Source: a virus
Length of the DNA: 64,000 bases
Strand: one strand, 5' to 3'
IMG/VR virus record: IMGVR_UViG_3300035183_001040
Coordinates: 1-64,000 of that record
Below, piece after piece: positions 7,306 to 14,309 of this stretch. A program made the translations under genes and the position numbers. A model generated the notes under the pieces. That model ran no database searches. It worked only from the letters and a program-made list of their open reading frames with translations, and was not told the DNA's origin. The number at the start of each line of letters is the position of its first letter. Position 1 is the stretch's first letter.

Positions 7306-7559
7306 AACTTCTCCATCATCGGCTCCCTCTCGCGCTCGGGTGCAGTTGTGACGCTCGCACCTAGAAGCTCACTGGTGGCGGCGCCTCGAAACCGGCAGCG
7401 GAGCCGAGCAGCGCTGCGAACGTGGACGGTCCTGCCCGTGGCGAGGTTGGTAGCGTCCCATCCACCATAAGGAGACTCTCGGTCGATGCGGATTGACACC
7501 ACGCGTCTGCTAACTTTGGCGGCGTACACGCCGCCAATCTCCACCTCGTCCTTCCTCAT
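7302..7559 (-). CDS. Small conserved-type phage protein ([15 protein letters not shown])
   Basis: 85 aa. The ATG at 7559 was chosen because GAGAAAGGTT precedes it; a much longer frame upstream overlaps the next gene and is rejected. The N-terminus [13 protein letters not shown] followed by [12 protein letters not shown] and RSAARLR is a pattern I recognise from many phage proteins of unknown function, probably a small beta-barrel. The last 15 residues are encoded by a piece of the repeated leader sequence found at 11.05 and 11.44 kb, so the C-terminus may be a recombination product. Confidence 0.65.
   Translation of the reverse strand: MRKDEVEIGGVYAAKVSRRVVSIRIDRESPYGGWDATNLATGRTVHVRSAARLRCRFRGAATSELLGASVTTAPEREREPMMEKL
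7312..7345. repeat. Partial copy of the CTGCACCCGA / GGGAGCCGATGA leader
   Basis: On the minus strand this reads CTGCACCCGAGCGCGAG, then GGGAGCCGATGA. These pieces also occur at 11063-11090 and 11448-11474 with their following bases. Here the second hairpin arm is missing and the sequence is part of the 7302-7559 coding region, with the downstream gene starting just after it. Confidence 0.6.
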
Positions 7560-7591
7560 AACCTTTCTCCTTTCCTCATCAAACGGCGAGG

Positions 7592-8014
7592 TTAGCGGCG
7601 CACCGCCTTCGCGCTTTTCCAGTCCTCGGAGAGCTGCACGTGGTGCCCTTGCGTGCAGAGCCTGTAGCCCGGCACGTACCCAGCCTCGTACCAGACCAGT
7701 GCCCGTCCGCATCCCTTGTGCGGGCACGGCACCCACGCACCGTAGTCGCGCTGCACCTCTTCCGGTGGCCATTCGCCTGGGTACGGCGGCTCCGAAACGA
7801 GCCTCAACCCCCAGTGCTGGTGTTCTCCCTCTCCGATGCACACCTCGATGATGCCCGGAGGCACAATGCCGCGGAGTTCGACGTCGAAGACGGGAAAGCC
7901 AAACTCTCCCACCCCCGAGGACTTGATGCGGCTTCCCGCGCGTTCGAGCGCCTCGCGCACTGGAACGGTCATGCGCAAGCCGGTGTACACGGGCGGTTCG
8001 GCGATCGCCTTCAT
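7592..8014 (-). CDS. Unknown protein with zinc-ribbon-like C-terminus
   Basis: 140 aa, ATG with GAGAGGAGGAAACC upstream. The second half contains Cys-Pro-His-Lys-Gly-Cys followed about 20 residues later by Cys-Thr-Gln-Gly-His-His, a likely zinc ribbon. The first half ([13 protein letters not shown], then [14 protein letters not shown]) looks like a small mixed domain. No family recognised. Confidence 0.6.
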   Translation of the reverse strand: MKAIAEPPVYTGLRMTVPVREALERAGSRIKSSGVGEFGFPVFDVELRGIVPPGIIEVCIGEGEHQHWGLRLVSEPPYPGEWPPEEVQRDYGAWVPCPHKGCGRALVWYEAGYVPGYRLCTQGHHVQLSEDWKSAKAVRR

Positions 8015-8030
8015 GGTTTCCTCCTCTCAC

Positions 8031-8360
8031 TCAAAACTTGTCGACGAGTTCGGCGCGCACAACGCCGAGCCGCTTGTCTTCTCGCTGGGCGAGAAATGCG
8101 GCGTGCTTGCGCGCCATCCTGTACGCCCGCTCCTCTGTCATGATGCAGAGGCTTCCGGTCGTGGCGTCGAATCCTCGGTCGAAGGTTGCATCATATCGAG
8201 CCCGGATGAGCAGCGGTTCGCCCCTGTCCGAAAGTTCGTAGACTTCGTAGCGCACGAATGGTCGCCGATGACAAACGGTGCACTCCGATTCGGGCGGGCA
8301 CCCGGGCTCGTGCGTCTCTCCGTAGTGGTCCTCGTAGCTGCATGCGGGTTCTCTTGTCAT
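8031..8360 (-). CDS. Unknown protein with Cys-rich N-terminus
   Basis: 109 aa. The ATG at 8360 overlaps the stop of the HTH gene (ATGA) and follows GAGAGGAGGAAACCC. Cys8, Cys20, Cys26 and Cys29 (the last two as CTVC) may bind a metal. The remainder has beta character followed by a helix with many charged residues. No family recognised. Confidence 0.6.
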   Translation of the reverse strand: MTREPACSYEDHYGETHEPGCPPESECTVCHRRPFVRYEVYELSDRGEPLLIRARYDATFDRGFDATTGSLCIMTEERAYRMARKHAAFLAQREDKRLGVVRAELVDKF

Positions 8361-8578
8361 GGGTTTCCTCCTCTCTTCTTTGCGATGAATGCTCGCCGAG
8401 CTCTCAGATCCTCGTCTTCGGCGAGCCAGCGAAAGAGCGTCCTGGTGCCGATGTTGAGTCGGCGCGCGGTGCGTTCGATGTGCCCTTGCTCGGCCACGAA
8501 CGCGGCCGAGACGGTGTCCAGCCATCGTTTTCTGTCGGCCTCTTTGAGGGCCGACAGCATCGGGTTGTATGACTTCAC
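8357..8578 (-). CDS. Small Fis-type helix-turn-helix protein
   Basis: 73 aa. The GTG start at 8578 overlaps the PcfJ-like gene's stop (GTGA) with GGAGGAGAAGCC before it. Residues 32-60 (HIERTARRLNIGTRTLFRW) match the Fis-type HTH_8 pattern, in which an I-x-x-x-A-x-x-L-x-I helix is followed by a recognition helix ending in Leu-x-x-x-Leu. It could bind DNA as a small regulator or nucleoid-like protein. Confidence in the fold is good; its target is unknown. Confidence 0.65.
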   Translation of the reverse strand: MKSYNPMLSALKEADRKRWLDTVSAAFVAEQGHIERTARRLNIGTRTLFRWLAEDEDLRARRAFIAKKRGGNP

Positions 8579-9519
8579 GGCTTCTCCTCCTTCCACCGGC
8601 GCAGGCACACTTCGAGCGCGCGCCGGCAAAACTCGTGCGGTTCGCTGTTTCGGTAGCCCTTGTGCTGCCGCACCTGCATCGTGCGGCGGTCCAGCTCCGC
8701 GGTGGACCGGTACACGCCATCTCGCGCACGAACGCAAATCGACACGATCACGCTTCGCTGCGAACGGATATACTGCGAGTAGCTGCCCACGCAGTGCTGC
8801 ATGTCCTTGCCTTCGGCAATGAGTTCGGCCGCGCTCATGAGCAACCGAGCGCATCGGATCGGCCGATACCAGGCCGGCACCGGTGCGAGCGGCTCGTGCT
8901 TCTTCTCGTTTTCCTTCTGCCACTGCTCATATCGGCGCCGCGCCGCGTGCTCGAACGCCTCGCGCACTCCGGTCTTCTCGCCGCGCACGAGGTCATGGCG
9001 AGAGATTTCGTCGACGCGATCGATGAGCCGGCCGTGGATCTCCTCTCCGTGCGGGCCTCGCTCAACCCGCTCGGTCTCCAGCGCCGCCTTGCGCTGTGAG
9101 TCCTTGGCGCACGCCGCGAGCCACCGAGCGACCTCAGGGCCGCGCACTCGCGCGCGCTCCCACGGAGTATCACGGAGCAGCCACGCCTCTGCCGATACCA
9201 CACCGGCGGTGAGCGCCTCGTGCGCCTCGCGCGCCGTGAGCCCGCGCAGAATCTGTGTCGGCTTTTCTCCGAGCACGATCCGAGCTTGGATTCCCTCGGG
9301 CGCGTTCGGGTACGCCGGGCACAGATCGATGCCCGGATCGTCGGAAAGAAACGGCAGCAGTTCTGGGTGCCGCCAGCCGAAGTGGATTGCGAGCGCGGTC
9401 TCCACCTTGGGCCGCACGTGCTCAGGCGCGCGGTCGAGCGTGCGGCACACGCGCTCCAGCGCCTTGGGCACGGGCAAGCCTCGCGACCGTAGGATATCCC
9501 GCGCCTCATGCGGAGTCAT
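8575..9519 (-). CDS. PcfJ-like protein
   Basis: 314 aa. ATG at 9519 follows GGGAGGTGGCG and overlaps the upstream stop (ATGA). The C-terminal third has the PcfJ-like signature: LLMSAAELIAEGKDMQHCVG, a tyrosine-rich SYSQY segment, RSTAELD, then VRQHKGYRNSEP. PcfJ-like domains (PF14284) occur on plasmids and in phages. Their biochemical role is unknown, though the HCVG/TxEL/Q-x-x-G-x-x-N residues are strictly kept in the family, which suggests an enzyme. The N-terminal 200 residues are helical and Arg/Glu-rich. Confidence 0.75.
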   Translation of the reverse strand: MTPHEARDILRSRGLPVPKALERVCRTLDRAPEHVRPKVETALAIHFGWRHPELLPFLSDDPGIDLCPAYPNAPEGIQARIVLGEKPTQILRGLTAREAHEALTAGVVSAEAWLLRDTPWERARVRGPEVARWLAACAKDSQRKAALETERVERGPHGEEIHGRLIDRVDEISRHDLVRGEKTGVREAFEHAARRRYEQWQKENEKKHEPLAPVPAWYRPIRCARLLMSAAELIAEGKDMQHCVGSYSQYIRSQRSVIVSICVRARDGVYRSTAELDRRTMQVRQHKGYRNSEPHEFCRRALEVCLRRWKEEKP

Positions 9520-10295
9520 CGCCACCTCCCGTTTTCGAGGCGTTCGACCACGAGCGCCGTTCCGCGACCGTTGCGCACGCGCACGGTCGGCGAGAGGTAG
9601 AGGTAGCCAGGCTCGGTGAGCGCCTGGACCTCCGGCCGGAGAATCTCACGCGATGCACAGATTCTGTGCTCACTTGTGGTGACCCAGTACGCCTTTTGCG
9701 CGTACGAACTCGGCAGCCCAACCTCGGACGGCCGGCACCGGTCCGTGCTGCTGTACGCACCCTCGCATCCAACATCCACGACACCTAAGACCACGGTATG
9801 GCCGTGCGTTGCCCCGCGCAGGCGCGCGCGCGAGTACGCCTCCCGTGCCCGGCGCTCGATGACCACGCGCTCGGCGTGCCTCGGCTTGCGCGCCGCGAGT
9901 TCGTCTCGGAGTTTGCGGCGGCGCGCGCGCTCGGCTCGCCTGGCGTCGACCTCCAGGCACTCGTCCGGTGCAAGCGCGCGCGCGATCTCGACACGTTCCC
10001 ACGTGCGCTCCGTTTCGGCGGAGGTTGCGTACCTGCGCGCCGCCATCGCCCGCCGCGCCCGGTGGTCGGTCGGGCACAGGAGGTAGCCGATCATCTCCTC
10101 GGAGGAGCCCCAGCGTCGCACGGCGCGTGCCAGCCGCGCCTCGTCCAGGCGCGCTTCGTCCGCGAGACCGAGCCGCACTTCGAGCTCGGCAAGGTCGACG
10201 TCGCTTACCGCCGCCCTCCGCTCCAACTCCGCGCGCCCACGGAAGCGGGTGCGCACGAGCCGACACAATGCCAGTCGTGTTTTGTGGTCGAGCAT
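9516..10295 (-). CDS. Unknown Arg/Glu-rich protein
   Basis: 259 aa; ATG at 10295 follows the stop of a small gene. The first 160 residues are helical and rich in Arg, Ala and Glu (AERARRRKLRDELAARKPRHAE). The last 95 look beta-rich, with two isolated Cys residues and a SEHRICASREIL segment. No family recognised. It is co-translated with the PcfJ-like protein (ATGA), which is the only hint about its role. Confidence 0.55.
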   Translation of the reverse strand: MLDHKTRLALCRLVRTRFRGRAELERRAAVSDVDLAELEVRLGLADEARLDEARLARAVRRWGSSEEMIGYLLCPTDHRARRAMAARRYATSAETERTWERVEIARALAPDECLEVDARRAERARRRKLRDELAARKPRHAERVVIERRAREAYSRARLRGATHGHTVVLGVVDVGCEGAYSSTDRCRPSEVGLPSSYAQKAYWVTTSEHRICASREILRPEVQALTEPGYLYLSPTVRVRNGRGTALVVERLENGRWR

Positions 10296-10297
10296 GT

Positions 10298-10471
10298 TCA
10301 ACCTGACGCGGGCCTCGGCCGCCCGGAGCTACTGACCTCGACCGCCCGGAACTGCCATTCTGGCTCCGGGTGCGCAACGCGGATGACGCGCACCGCATCA
10401 CGCTCGTTCTTCGCGACGACCTGGCCGACCCAGGTCGTCGTTCGGGTGTGGAACACGTCGTACAGCTTCAT
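10298..10471 (-). CDS. Small unknown protein
   Basis: 57 aa, ATG at 10471 preceded by GGGGAGGAAGCG. It starts MKLYDVFHTRTTTWVGQVVA and continues KNERDAVRVIRVAHPEPEW, a beta-beta-helix pattern common among small phage proteins. The stop lies two bases before the next ATG. Directly before its ribosome binding site is a perfect 10-bp hairpin. Confidence 0.6.
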   Translation of the reverse strand: MKLYDVFHTRTTTWVGQVVAKNERDAVRVIRVAHPEPEWQFRAVEVSSSGRPRPASG

Positions 10472-10487
10472 GTTCGCTTCCTCCCCG

Positions 10488-10517
10488 CTGCGGCCGAACC
10501 GACAAGCTCGGCCGCAG
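10488..10517 (-). promoter_or_regulatory. Hairpin immediately upstream of a ribosome binding site
   Basis: Perfect 10-bp arms CTGCGGCCGA and TCGGCCGCAG around a 10-base loop. On the minus strand the 3' arm is followed within two bases by GGGGAGG and then the ATG of 10298-10471. Similar hairpin-then-ribosome-site arrangements occur before the next two genes upstream. It could be an RNA processing site, a terminator or a translational control element. Confidence 0.6.
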
Positions 10518-10537
10518 TACGGGAGGAACCGAACGCC

Positions 10538-11011
10538 TCAGGCCGACGGGATGGTGACGGCTGCGAGCGGCAGGAAGAGCCGAATGCCGTTCGCCTCGAA
10601 CACCCCCCTCTTCCCCACGACCTGGACCACCTTGAGGTGGTCCAACGCTGCGTCGTCGAGCACAGCGGTGTACGCCGCCTTGCGCTTCGGCTTCATGGCA
10701 ACGACGTCGCCGGGCTTCAAGCTGGAAAGCTTGCCCTCGCTCTTCGGCTTCCAGTCGGCCGGAAGCCGATCGATGACCTCCCGCGCCTGCTGGATGCGGA
10801 AGAGGATGCCGTTGATATCGAGCGCGTCGGCGATGCCGCCGACGCCGTCGAGGCGACGCGAGAGCCGGGTGGCTTGCTTGGCGAGCGCCGCGGCCATCCT
10901 GGCCACGCGCTCCTTCGGGGAGCGCTTCGCCGGCTTCGCCGGCTTCTCCGAAGCGACGATGGGCGGGGTCTGGGTGGTCTGGGTCTGGATTTTCTTGGCT
11001 TCCTTCTTCAT
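10538..11011 (-). CDS. Unknown basic protein
   Basis: 157 aa, ATG at 11011 after GGAGAGGAAATC. The N-terminal 50 residues are Lys/Gln/Thr/Pro-rich and probably disordered. The middle is a helical stretch (ARMAAALAKQATRLSRRL). The end is a small beta domain with LKPGDVVAMKPKRKAAY and IRLFLPLAAVTIP, like an SH3 or KOW-type fold. No family recognised. Confidence 0.6.
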   Translation of the reverse strand: MKKEAKKIQTQTTQTPPIVASEKPAKPAKRSPKERVARMAAALAKQATRLSRRLDGVGGIADALDINGILFRIQQAREVIDRLPADWKPKSEGKLSSLKPGDVVAMKPKRKAAYTAVLDDAALDHLKVVQVVGKRGVFEANGIRLFLPLAAVTIPSA

Positions 11012-11062
11012 GATTTCCTCTCCTGCCCCGTAGGGCTTCAACGGGCCTTCATCGGCTCCCTC

Positions 11063-11090
11063 CTGCACCCGAACTCGCGCTCGGGTGCAG
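11063..11090 (-). promoter_or_regulatory. Hairpin leader copy A before GGAGGGAGCCGATGA
   Basis: Arms CTGCACCCGA / TCGGGTGCAG are perfect reverse complements with an 8-base loop. On the minus strand the hairpin runs straight into GGAGGGAGCC and an ATGA that opens a four-codon reading frame before the true start of 10538-11011. The same sequence block recurs at 11448-11474. Confidence 0.65.
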
Positions 11091-11107
11091 GGTGGGAGAC
11101 GTCGAGG

Positions 11108-11395
11108 TCAGTCGCCCAGCGGCTCGGCGTAAGGCTCGCTGCAGTCCATGATCTCCCCGTCCTCGGAGATCGCGAAACAGTGCTTCTTGCCGGGCTCTGC
11201 GTTGACCGTCTCCATCAACAACCCCTCAGGGGTGAAGAGGATGGTGACCCCCATCCCATGCTGAACGGCATAGGCCGCGAGCCGGAACCATTGCGACCAC
11301 ACCGCGCGATGCGCAGCTACGGGCGCATGCCACAGCCTCCCGTTTGGGAGGACCTCACACCATTCCGGGGCTTTCATCTGCTCCATGACATTCAT
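11108..11395 (-). CDS. Unknown protein
   Basis: 95 aa from the ATG at 11395, which follows AGAGAGGAGAAGC. An upstream in-frame ATG at 11437, next to the GGAGGGAGCC leader, would add 14 basic residues and is also possible. It starts MNVMEQMKAPEWCEVLPNGR and later has HGMGVTILFTPEG and KKHCFAISEDGEIMD, a mostly beta pattern. No family recognised. Confidence 0.6.
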   Translation of the reverse strand: MNVMEQMKAPEWCEVLPNGRLWHAPVAAHRAVWSQWFRLAAYAVQHGMGVTILFTPEGLLMETVNAEPGKKHCFAISEDGEIMDCSEPYAEPLGD

Positions 11396-11447
11396 CTGCT
11401 TCTCCTCTCTTGGCCGCTTCGGCCGCGTAAGCCTCATCGGCTCCCTC

Positions 11448-11474
11448 CTGCACCCGAGCAGGTCTCGGGTGCAG
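11448..11474 (-). promoter_or_regulatory. Hairpin leader copy B before GGAGGGAGCCGATGA
   Basis: The same arms as copy A (CTGCACCCGA / TCGGGTGCAG) with a 7-base loop, followed on the minus strand by GGAGGGAGCCGATGA. It lies between genes 11496-11678 and 11108-11395. Conservation of arms and downstream block, with a changed loop, suggests a functional RNA element. Confidence 0.65.
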
Positions 11475-11495
11475 GGTGGGAATCGACGATGGTGA

Positions 11496-11678
11496 CTAGG
11501 CGCTCTGGGCCTCCAAAGCCTTGCGAGCCATGGCCTGCAACTCGGGGTCGGGGCTCTGGAGCAACTCCGCGAGCGACTGTCGCGCCAAGCGCGCCATCGG
11601 TCCCTTCTTCTTGGAGAGCTGGACGAGCTCGCTCAATCCCAACCGCTCGACCTTCAGCATCATGAGCTTTTCCTTCAT
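11496..11678 (-). CDS. Small helical protein
   Basis: 60 aa, ATG after GGAGAAGAAG. It is entirely helical in appearance (ELVQLSKKKGPMARLARQSL, then LQAMARKALEAQ), rich in Leu, Ala and Lys. No family recognised. Confidence 0.5.
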   Translation of the reverse strand: MKEKLMMLKVERLGLSELVQLSKKKGPMARLARQSLAELLQSPDPELQAMARKALEAQSA

Positions 11679-11690
11679 CTTCTTCTCCTC

Positions 11691-11876
11691 CTACTCTTCT
11701 TCCTCTTCCTCGCCGCTTTCGGCGGCGAGGGTATCGATGTCGAGCGCTCCGAGCTGCGCCCGGAGCACCGCGACCTCCATCGAGAGGTCGCGGCGCTCCC
11801 GCGCGGGCGTCCGCGCGTCGTACAGCCGCGCGGTGAGCGCGGCGAGTTCATTCCGAAGTTCAGCAGCGCGCTTCAT
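11691..11876 (-). CDS. Small coiled-coil protein
   Basis: 61 aa. The ATG at 11876 overlaps the previous stop (ATGA). The protein is one long helix (ELRNELAALTARLYDARTP, then MEVAVLRAQLGAL) ending in six or seven Glu residues. It belongs to a run of small acidic helical proteins (11496-12378) that lie next to the divergent control region and are probably the first to be made from the leftward transcript. Confidence 0.5.
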   Translation of the reverse strand: MKRAAELRNELAALTARLYDARTPARERRDLSMEVAVLRAQLGALDIDTLAAESGEEEEEE

Positions 11877-12130
11877 CGTCGCACCGCCAAGTCGACGATC
11901 CACGAGTTCGCGCGGTCGAGTTCGTTGATCGCCGAAGAAGCGGCCCACGCCGCCACCCGGCAGATCTTGCCGGGCAGCTCGATGACCGTTCTGGCGTCGG
12001 CAGCTGCTTCGGCTTGCTGGAGCTCGGCGCGCGCCTCGCGCGCCGCGTTTTCGAGATCCTCCACCGCCCTTCGGGCGGAGGAGAGAACTTCCTGGAGCGC
12101 AAAGGGCGCCAACATGTCCTTCTCGCTCAT
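11873..12130 (-). CDS. Small helical protein
   Basis: 85 aa. The ATG overlaps the previous stop (ATGA), with GGAAAGGAGGGCGCG before it. The N-terminal part is a coiled coil (SSARRAVEDLENAAREARAE); the C-terminal part has Trp and hydrophobic residues (ICRVAAWAASSAINELDRA). No family recognised. Confidence 0.55.
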   Translation of the reverse strand: MSEKDMLAPFALQEVLSSARRAVEDLENAAREARAELQQAEAAADARTVIELPGKICRVAAWAASSAINELDRANSWIVDLAVRR

Positions 12131-12378
12131 CGCGCCCTCCTTTCCGCGCGCAGCGCCTTGCGCGCCTTGCGAGCCTCACGTGCGAGCTCGCGCGCGAGCT
12201 CGACCAGATCGGCCAGCTCGTTTTCGGCTTTGACGATCTCGCTCTCGCTGTCGCCCTCGTCACCAATGGCCGCGTCGATTCGGCCATAGACGCTGTCGAC
12301 GACTTCCTCGATTATGCCCTTGAGGCCTTGGAGCGCTTCAAGGGCTTCGCTCAAGTCCATCTTTTCCATCTTCGTCAT
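12127..12378 (-). CDS. Small acidic coiled-coil protein
   Basis: 83 aa. First leftward gene beside the divergent control region. Residues 8-45 are acidic, residues 46-83 basic and helical (LVELARELAREARKARKALR). The charge split suggests self-association. The start ATG is followed by two more in-frame ATGs within seven codons; the first is chosen because GAAAGGGG precedes it. No family recognised. Confidence 0.55.
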   Translation of the reverse strand: MTKMEKMDLSEALEALQGLKGIIEEVVDSVYGRIDAAIGDEGDSESEIVKAENELADLVELARELAREARKARKALRAERRAR

Positions 12379-12525
12379 CCCCTTTCATCGAGCGTTGTCA
12401 CGGATGAGGCGCTCGCGCGCTTCGTTCGCTCATCACCTTCGTCGTCTTCATACCCCCCATTATTGCACACGACATGCCACGACGGCATGCTAGCTAACCA
12501 TGCGAAATCATTAGGTGCGCACTAT

Positions 12526-12555
12526 GCATGGTATGACATTCATGTCATACCATGC
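12526..12555. repeat. 30-bp perfect dyad, copy 1
   Basis: Arms GCATGGTATGACAT and ATGTCATACCATGC around TC. The identical sequence recurs 91 bases downstream. Size and spacing fit a pair of operator sites for a dimeric regulator or origin-binding protein. Confidence 0.85.
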
Positions 12556-12616
12556 GCGCCATGCGTACCATGCGCGTAGCGTAACCACGCGTATTCTTTG
12601 GTTTTTTGCGTATTCT

Positions 12617-12646
12617 GCATGGTATGACATTCATGTCATACCATGC
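12617..12646. repeat. 30-bp perfect dyad, copy 2
   Basis: Identical over all 30 bases to copy 1, including the central TC. It is preceded by a T-rich run (GGTTTTTTGCGTATTC), the only such run in the region. Confidence 0.85.
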
Positions 12647-12795
12647 AACCTTTGCATAGCTTGCGCGCTTGGCACGGTACGTGCTACGCGCGCGCATGCG
12701 CGTGGTAAGTGTTGTGCGCGTGCATGGCGCACCATGCGCGCACGGTTCTTGCATGCGTGCTAGGCATATCGCGCACGTCACGCATGCAAGGACCC

Positions 12796-13353
12796 ATGAC
12801 CACGCCCGCTGCTGAGTTCCACGCCGTCGCCTTGAACACCGCCCGCAAGAACGCCGCCGTCGTCGCGCGCCGCTACGCTCGCCGGTGCTGGTGGGCTAGC
12901 CGCGAAGACCTGGAGCAGGAGGCACTTGCGGCGCAGCTCGACTGCTTGCCACGCTACGACCCGGCGCAAGGCCCGTGGGAGCGGTTTGCCTTCGCCGCGG
13001 CCAGGCGCGCCGTGGTTACCGCGCTCCTTCGCGAGAGCGCGCCTGTGAGCTGCCTCGGCCGGCCCGCGAAGCTGGTCGGCCTGCTTCGCGCTCCGCTCGA
13101 CCCCGAAGCGCACACCCTAACGGTACCCGTGGATGCGGCGATCGACCTTTGCCGCGCTCGCGAGCGCGTGGTCGAGCTGTTAGGCGAACGCGACGCAGAC
13201 TTGATCCTTGGCGTGATGGCAGGCTGGAAACCGGCAGAAATCGCAGAATACAACCGCGTACCAGTGCACGCCGTGTATACTCGGCTTGCCGCGATTAGGC
13301 GTCGCCTGGAAGGAGACTCCGAACTTCACCACTTCTGGAAGGAGCTATCGTGA
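12796..13353 (+). CDS. Sigma-70-family (ECF-like) sigma factor
   Basis: 185 aa; the ATG at 12796 follows CAAGGACCC. Residues 35-80 match sigma region 2 (DLEQEALAAQLDCLPRYDP, then AFAAARRAVVTALLRES). Residues 140-175 match region 4, a helix-turn-helix with LILGVMAGWKPAEIAEYNRV followed by AVYTRLAAIRRRL. It lacks regions 1 and 3, as ECF sigma factors do. As the first gene of the rightward operon it could redirect host RNA polymerase to phage promoters, or act as a small DNA-binding regulator of the nearby dyads. Confidence 0.7.
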   Translation: MTTPAAEFHAVALNTARKNAAVVARRYARRCWWASREDLEQEALAAQLDCLPRYDPAQGPWERFAFAAARRAVVTALLRESAPVSCLGRPAKLVGLLRAPLDPEAHTLTVPVDAAIDLCRARERVVELLGERDADLILGVMAGWKPAEIAEYNRVPVHAVYTRLAAIRRRLEGDSELHHFWKELS

Positions 13354-14009
13354 AAACCCCTGAATCCATCGGTGAGCCCGTTCTTCTCGACCTCGACCGA
13401 ATCGTTCCCGTCTACGCCTCGGCAGACGAGAACCCGAACAAGATGGAACCCGAGCGCTTCGACCTGCTCGTTCAGGCCGTCGAGCGGTACGGGTTCTTGC
13501 AGGCCGTGCTCGTTCGGAAGTTCGGCAGCGCTGGCGGCAAACCGCGCTACCAGCTCATCGACGGCCATCACCGCTACTGGGCGATGCAAAAGGCCAGGCG
13601 CACGCAGCTTCTTGCGCAGATTGCCGACGTAGACGACGTGCAGGCTCGTGCTCTCAGCCTCGCCATGAACCGCCTGCGAGGAGACCTCGACCTGCGCATG
13701 TCAGCAGAAGCCATCCAAAGCATCGTCGAGATTACCGGCTGGGACATCGAAACGGTCACCGTTTCGACCGGATTCACGGCGGAAGAAATCGACGCGCTCT
13801 TGCAGAAAACCGCCCTGAACGCGCAAGACATTCTCGGCGAGAGCCTGGGCGAGGCCGAAGATGAGCGCGCGCCAGCAGCGCCGTTCGTGCTGGAGATTCC
13901 GTTTGCTGACCGTGAATCGTACAGGCTCGCGAAGCGCAAGCTCAAGAAGGCTGCTGGAAAGGGCGGCGACCTCGCCCGCGGCCTTCTCAACCTTCTCGGA
14001 GAGGTGTAG
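13350..14009 (+). CDS. ParB/Srx-fold protein (first of two)
   Basis: 219 aa. The GTG start overlaps the sigma gene's stop (GTGA), with GAAGGAGC upstream. Residues 10-80 form a ParB N-terminal-like domain: NPNKMEPERFDLLVQAVERYG followed by LIDGHHRYWAM, with DGHHRYW at 71-77. A helical middle and a basic C-terminus (KRKLKKAAGKGG) follow. ParB-like domains bind or hydrolyse nucleotides and DNA; in phages they occur alone near methylases and other modification genes. The second copy is at 23991-24755. Confidence 0.75.
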   Translation: MKTPESIGEPVLLDLDRIVPVYASADENPNKMEPERFDLLVQAVERYGFLQAVLVRKFGSAGGKPRYQLIDGHHRYWAMQKARRTQLLAQIADVDDVQARALSLAMNRLRGDLDLRMSAEAIQSIVEITGWDIETVTVSTGFTAEEIDALLQKTALNAQDILGESLGEAEDERAPAAPFVLEIPFADRESYRLAKRKLKKAAGKGGDLARGLLNLLGEV

Positions 14010-14012
14010 GCG

Positions 14013-14309
14013 ATGAGCAACGAAAAGGCAGCCGGTGGCAGCAGCATCCAGGAAAAGATGCGCGCAGTTGGCTACATCACGGTTTACGAGGCGGCAAAGC
14101 GAATCGGCTGCGACGCAGCCACGATCATGCGCTGGGCAGATTCGGGCGACATCCGCTCGATTCGTGCGATGGAGCGGAAGCGCTTCGTCGCCGTCAGCGA
14201 CCTTGCGCTGAAGGTAGGGTTGGAAGCTTCGGTCATGATCGGGCTCATCACCGCTGAGCAAGCCAAGCAGCTTCGCGATCGCAGGGCAGCGTCGTCGGGT
14301 GCCAAGTGA
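14013..14309 (+). CDS. Excisionase/MerR-like helix-turn-helix protein
   Basis: 98 aa. Residues 20-65 have the winged-HTH pattern of excisionase or MerR-type proteins (ITVYEAAKRIGCDAATIMRW, DIRSIRAMERKRFVAVSDL). It is a probable small DNA-binding protein. With no integrase in the window, a regulatory role is more likely than excision. Its stop overlaps the GTG of the helicase gene. Confidence 0.65.
   Translation: MSNEKAAGGSSIQEKMRAVGYITVYEAAKRIGCDAATIMRWADSGDIRSIRAMERKRFVAVSDLALKVGLEASVMIGLITAEQAKQLRDRRAASSGAK

Larger units (their letters stand above)
12379..12795. promoter_or_regulatory. Divergent control region rich in CATG dyads (origin or operator)
   Basis: Leftward genes start at 12378 and rightward genes at 12796, so promoters for both must be here. 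From 12470 to 12795 the sequence is packed with CATG, GCGC and CATGCG words, about 17 CATG in 320 bases, many in short dyads such as CATGCC-n5-GGCATG near 12475. Two identical 30-bp dyads lie at 12526 and 12617 and each contains TGGTATGAC on both strands, which could act as extended -10 elements. A role as operator, origin of replication or both is inferred. The nearby DnaB, primase and DnaA-domain genes make an origin plausible. Confidence 0.6.

Noticed and set aside
9516-12378. Search for a toxin-antitoxin pair among the small leftward genes
   Set aside because: The genes are small and paired by overlaps, but no known toxin or antitoxin motif could be seen, so no such claim is made.
14013-14309. 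Excisionase, implying a temperate phage
   Set aside because: The HTH pattern fits excisionase and MerR-like proteins equally, and neither an integrase nor an attachment site is present in this window.
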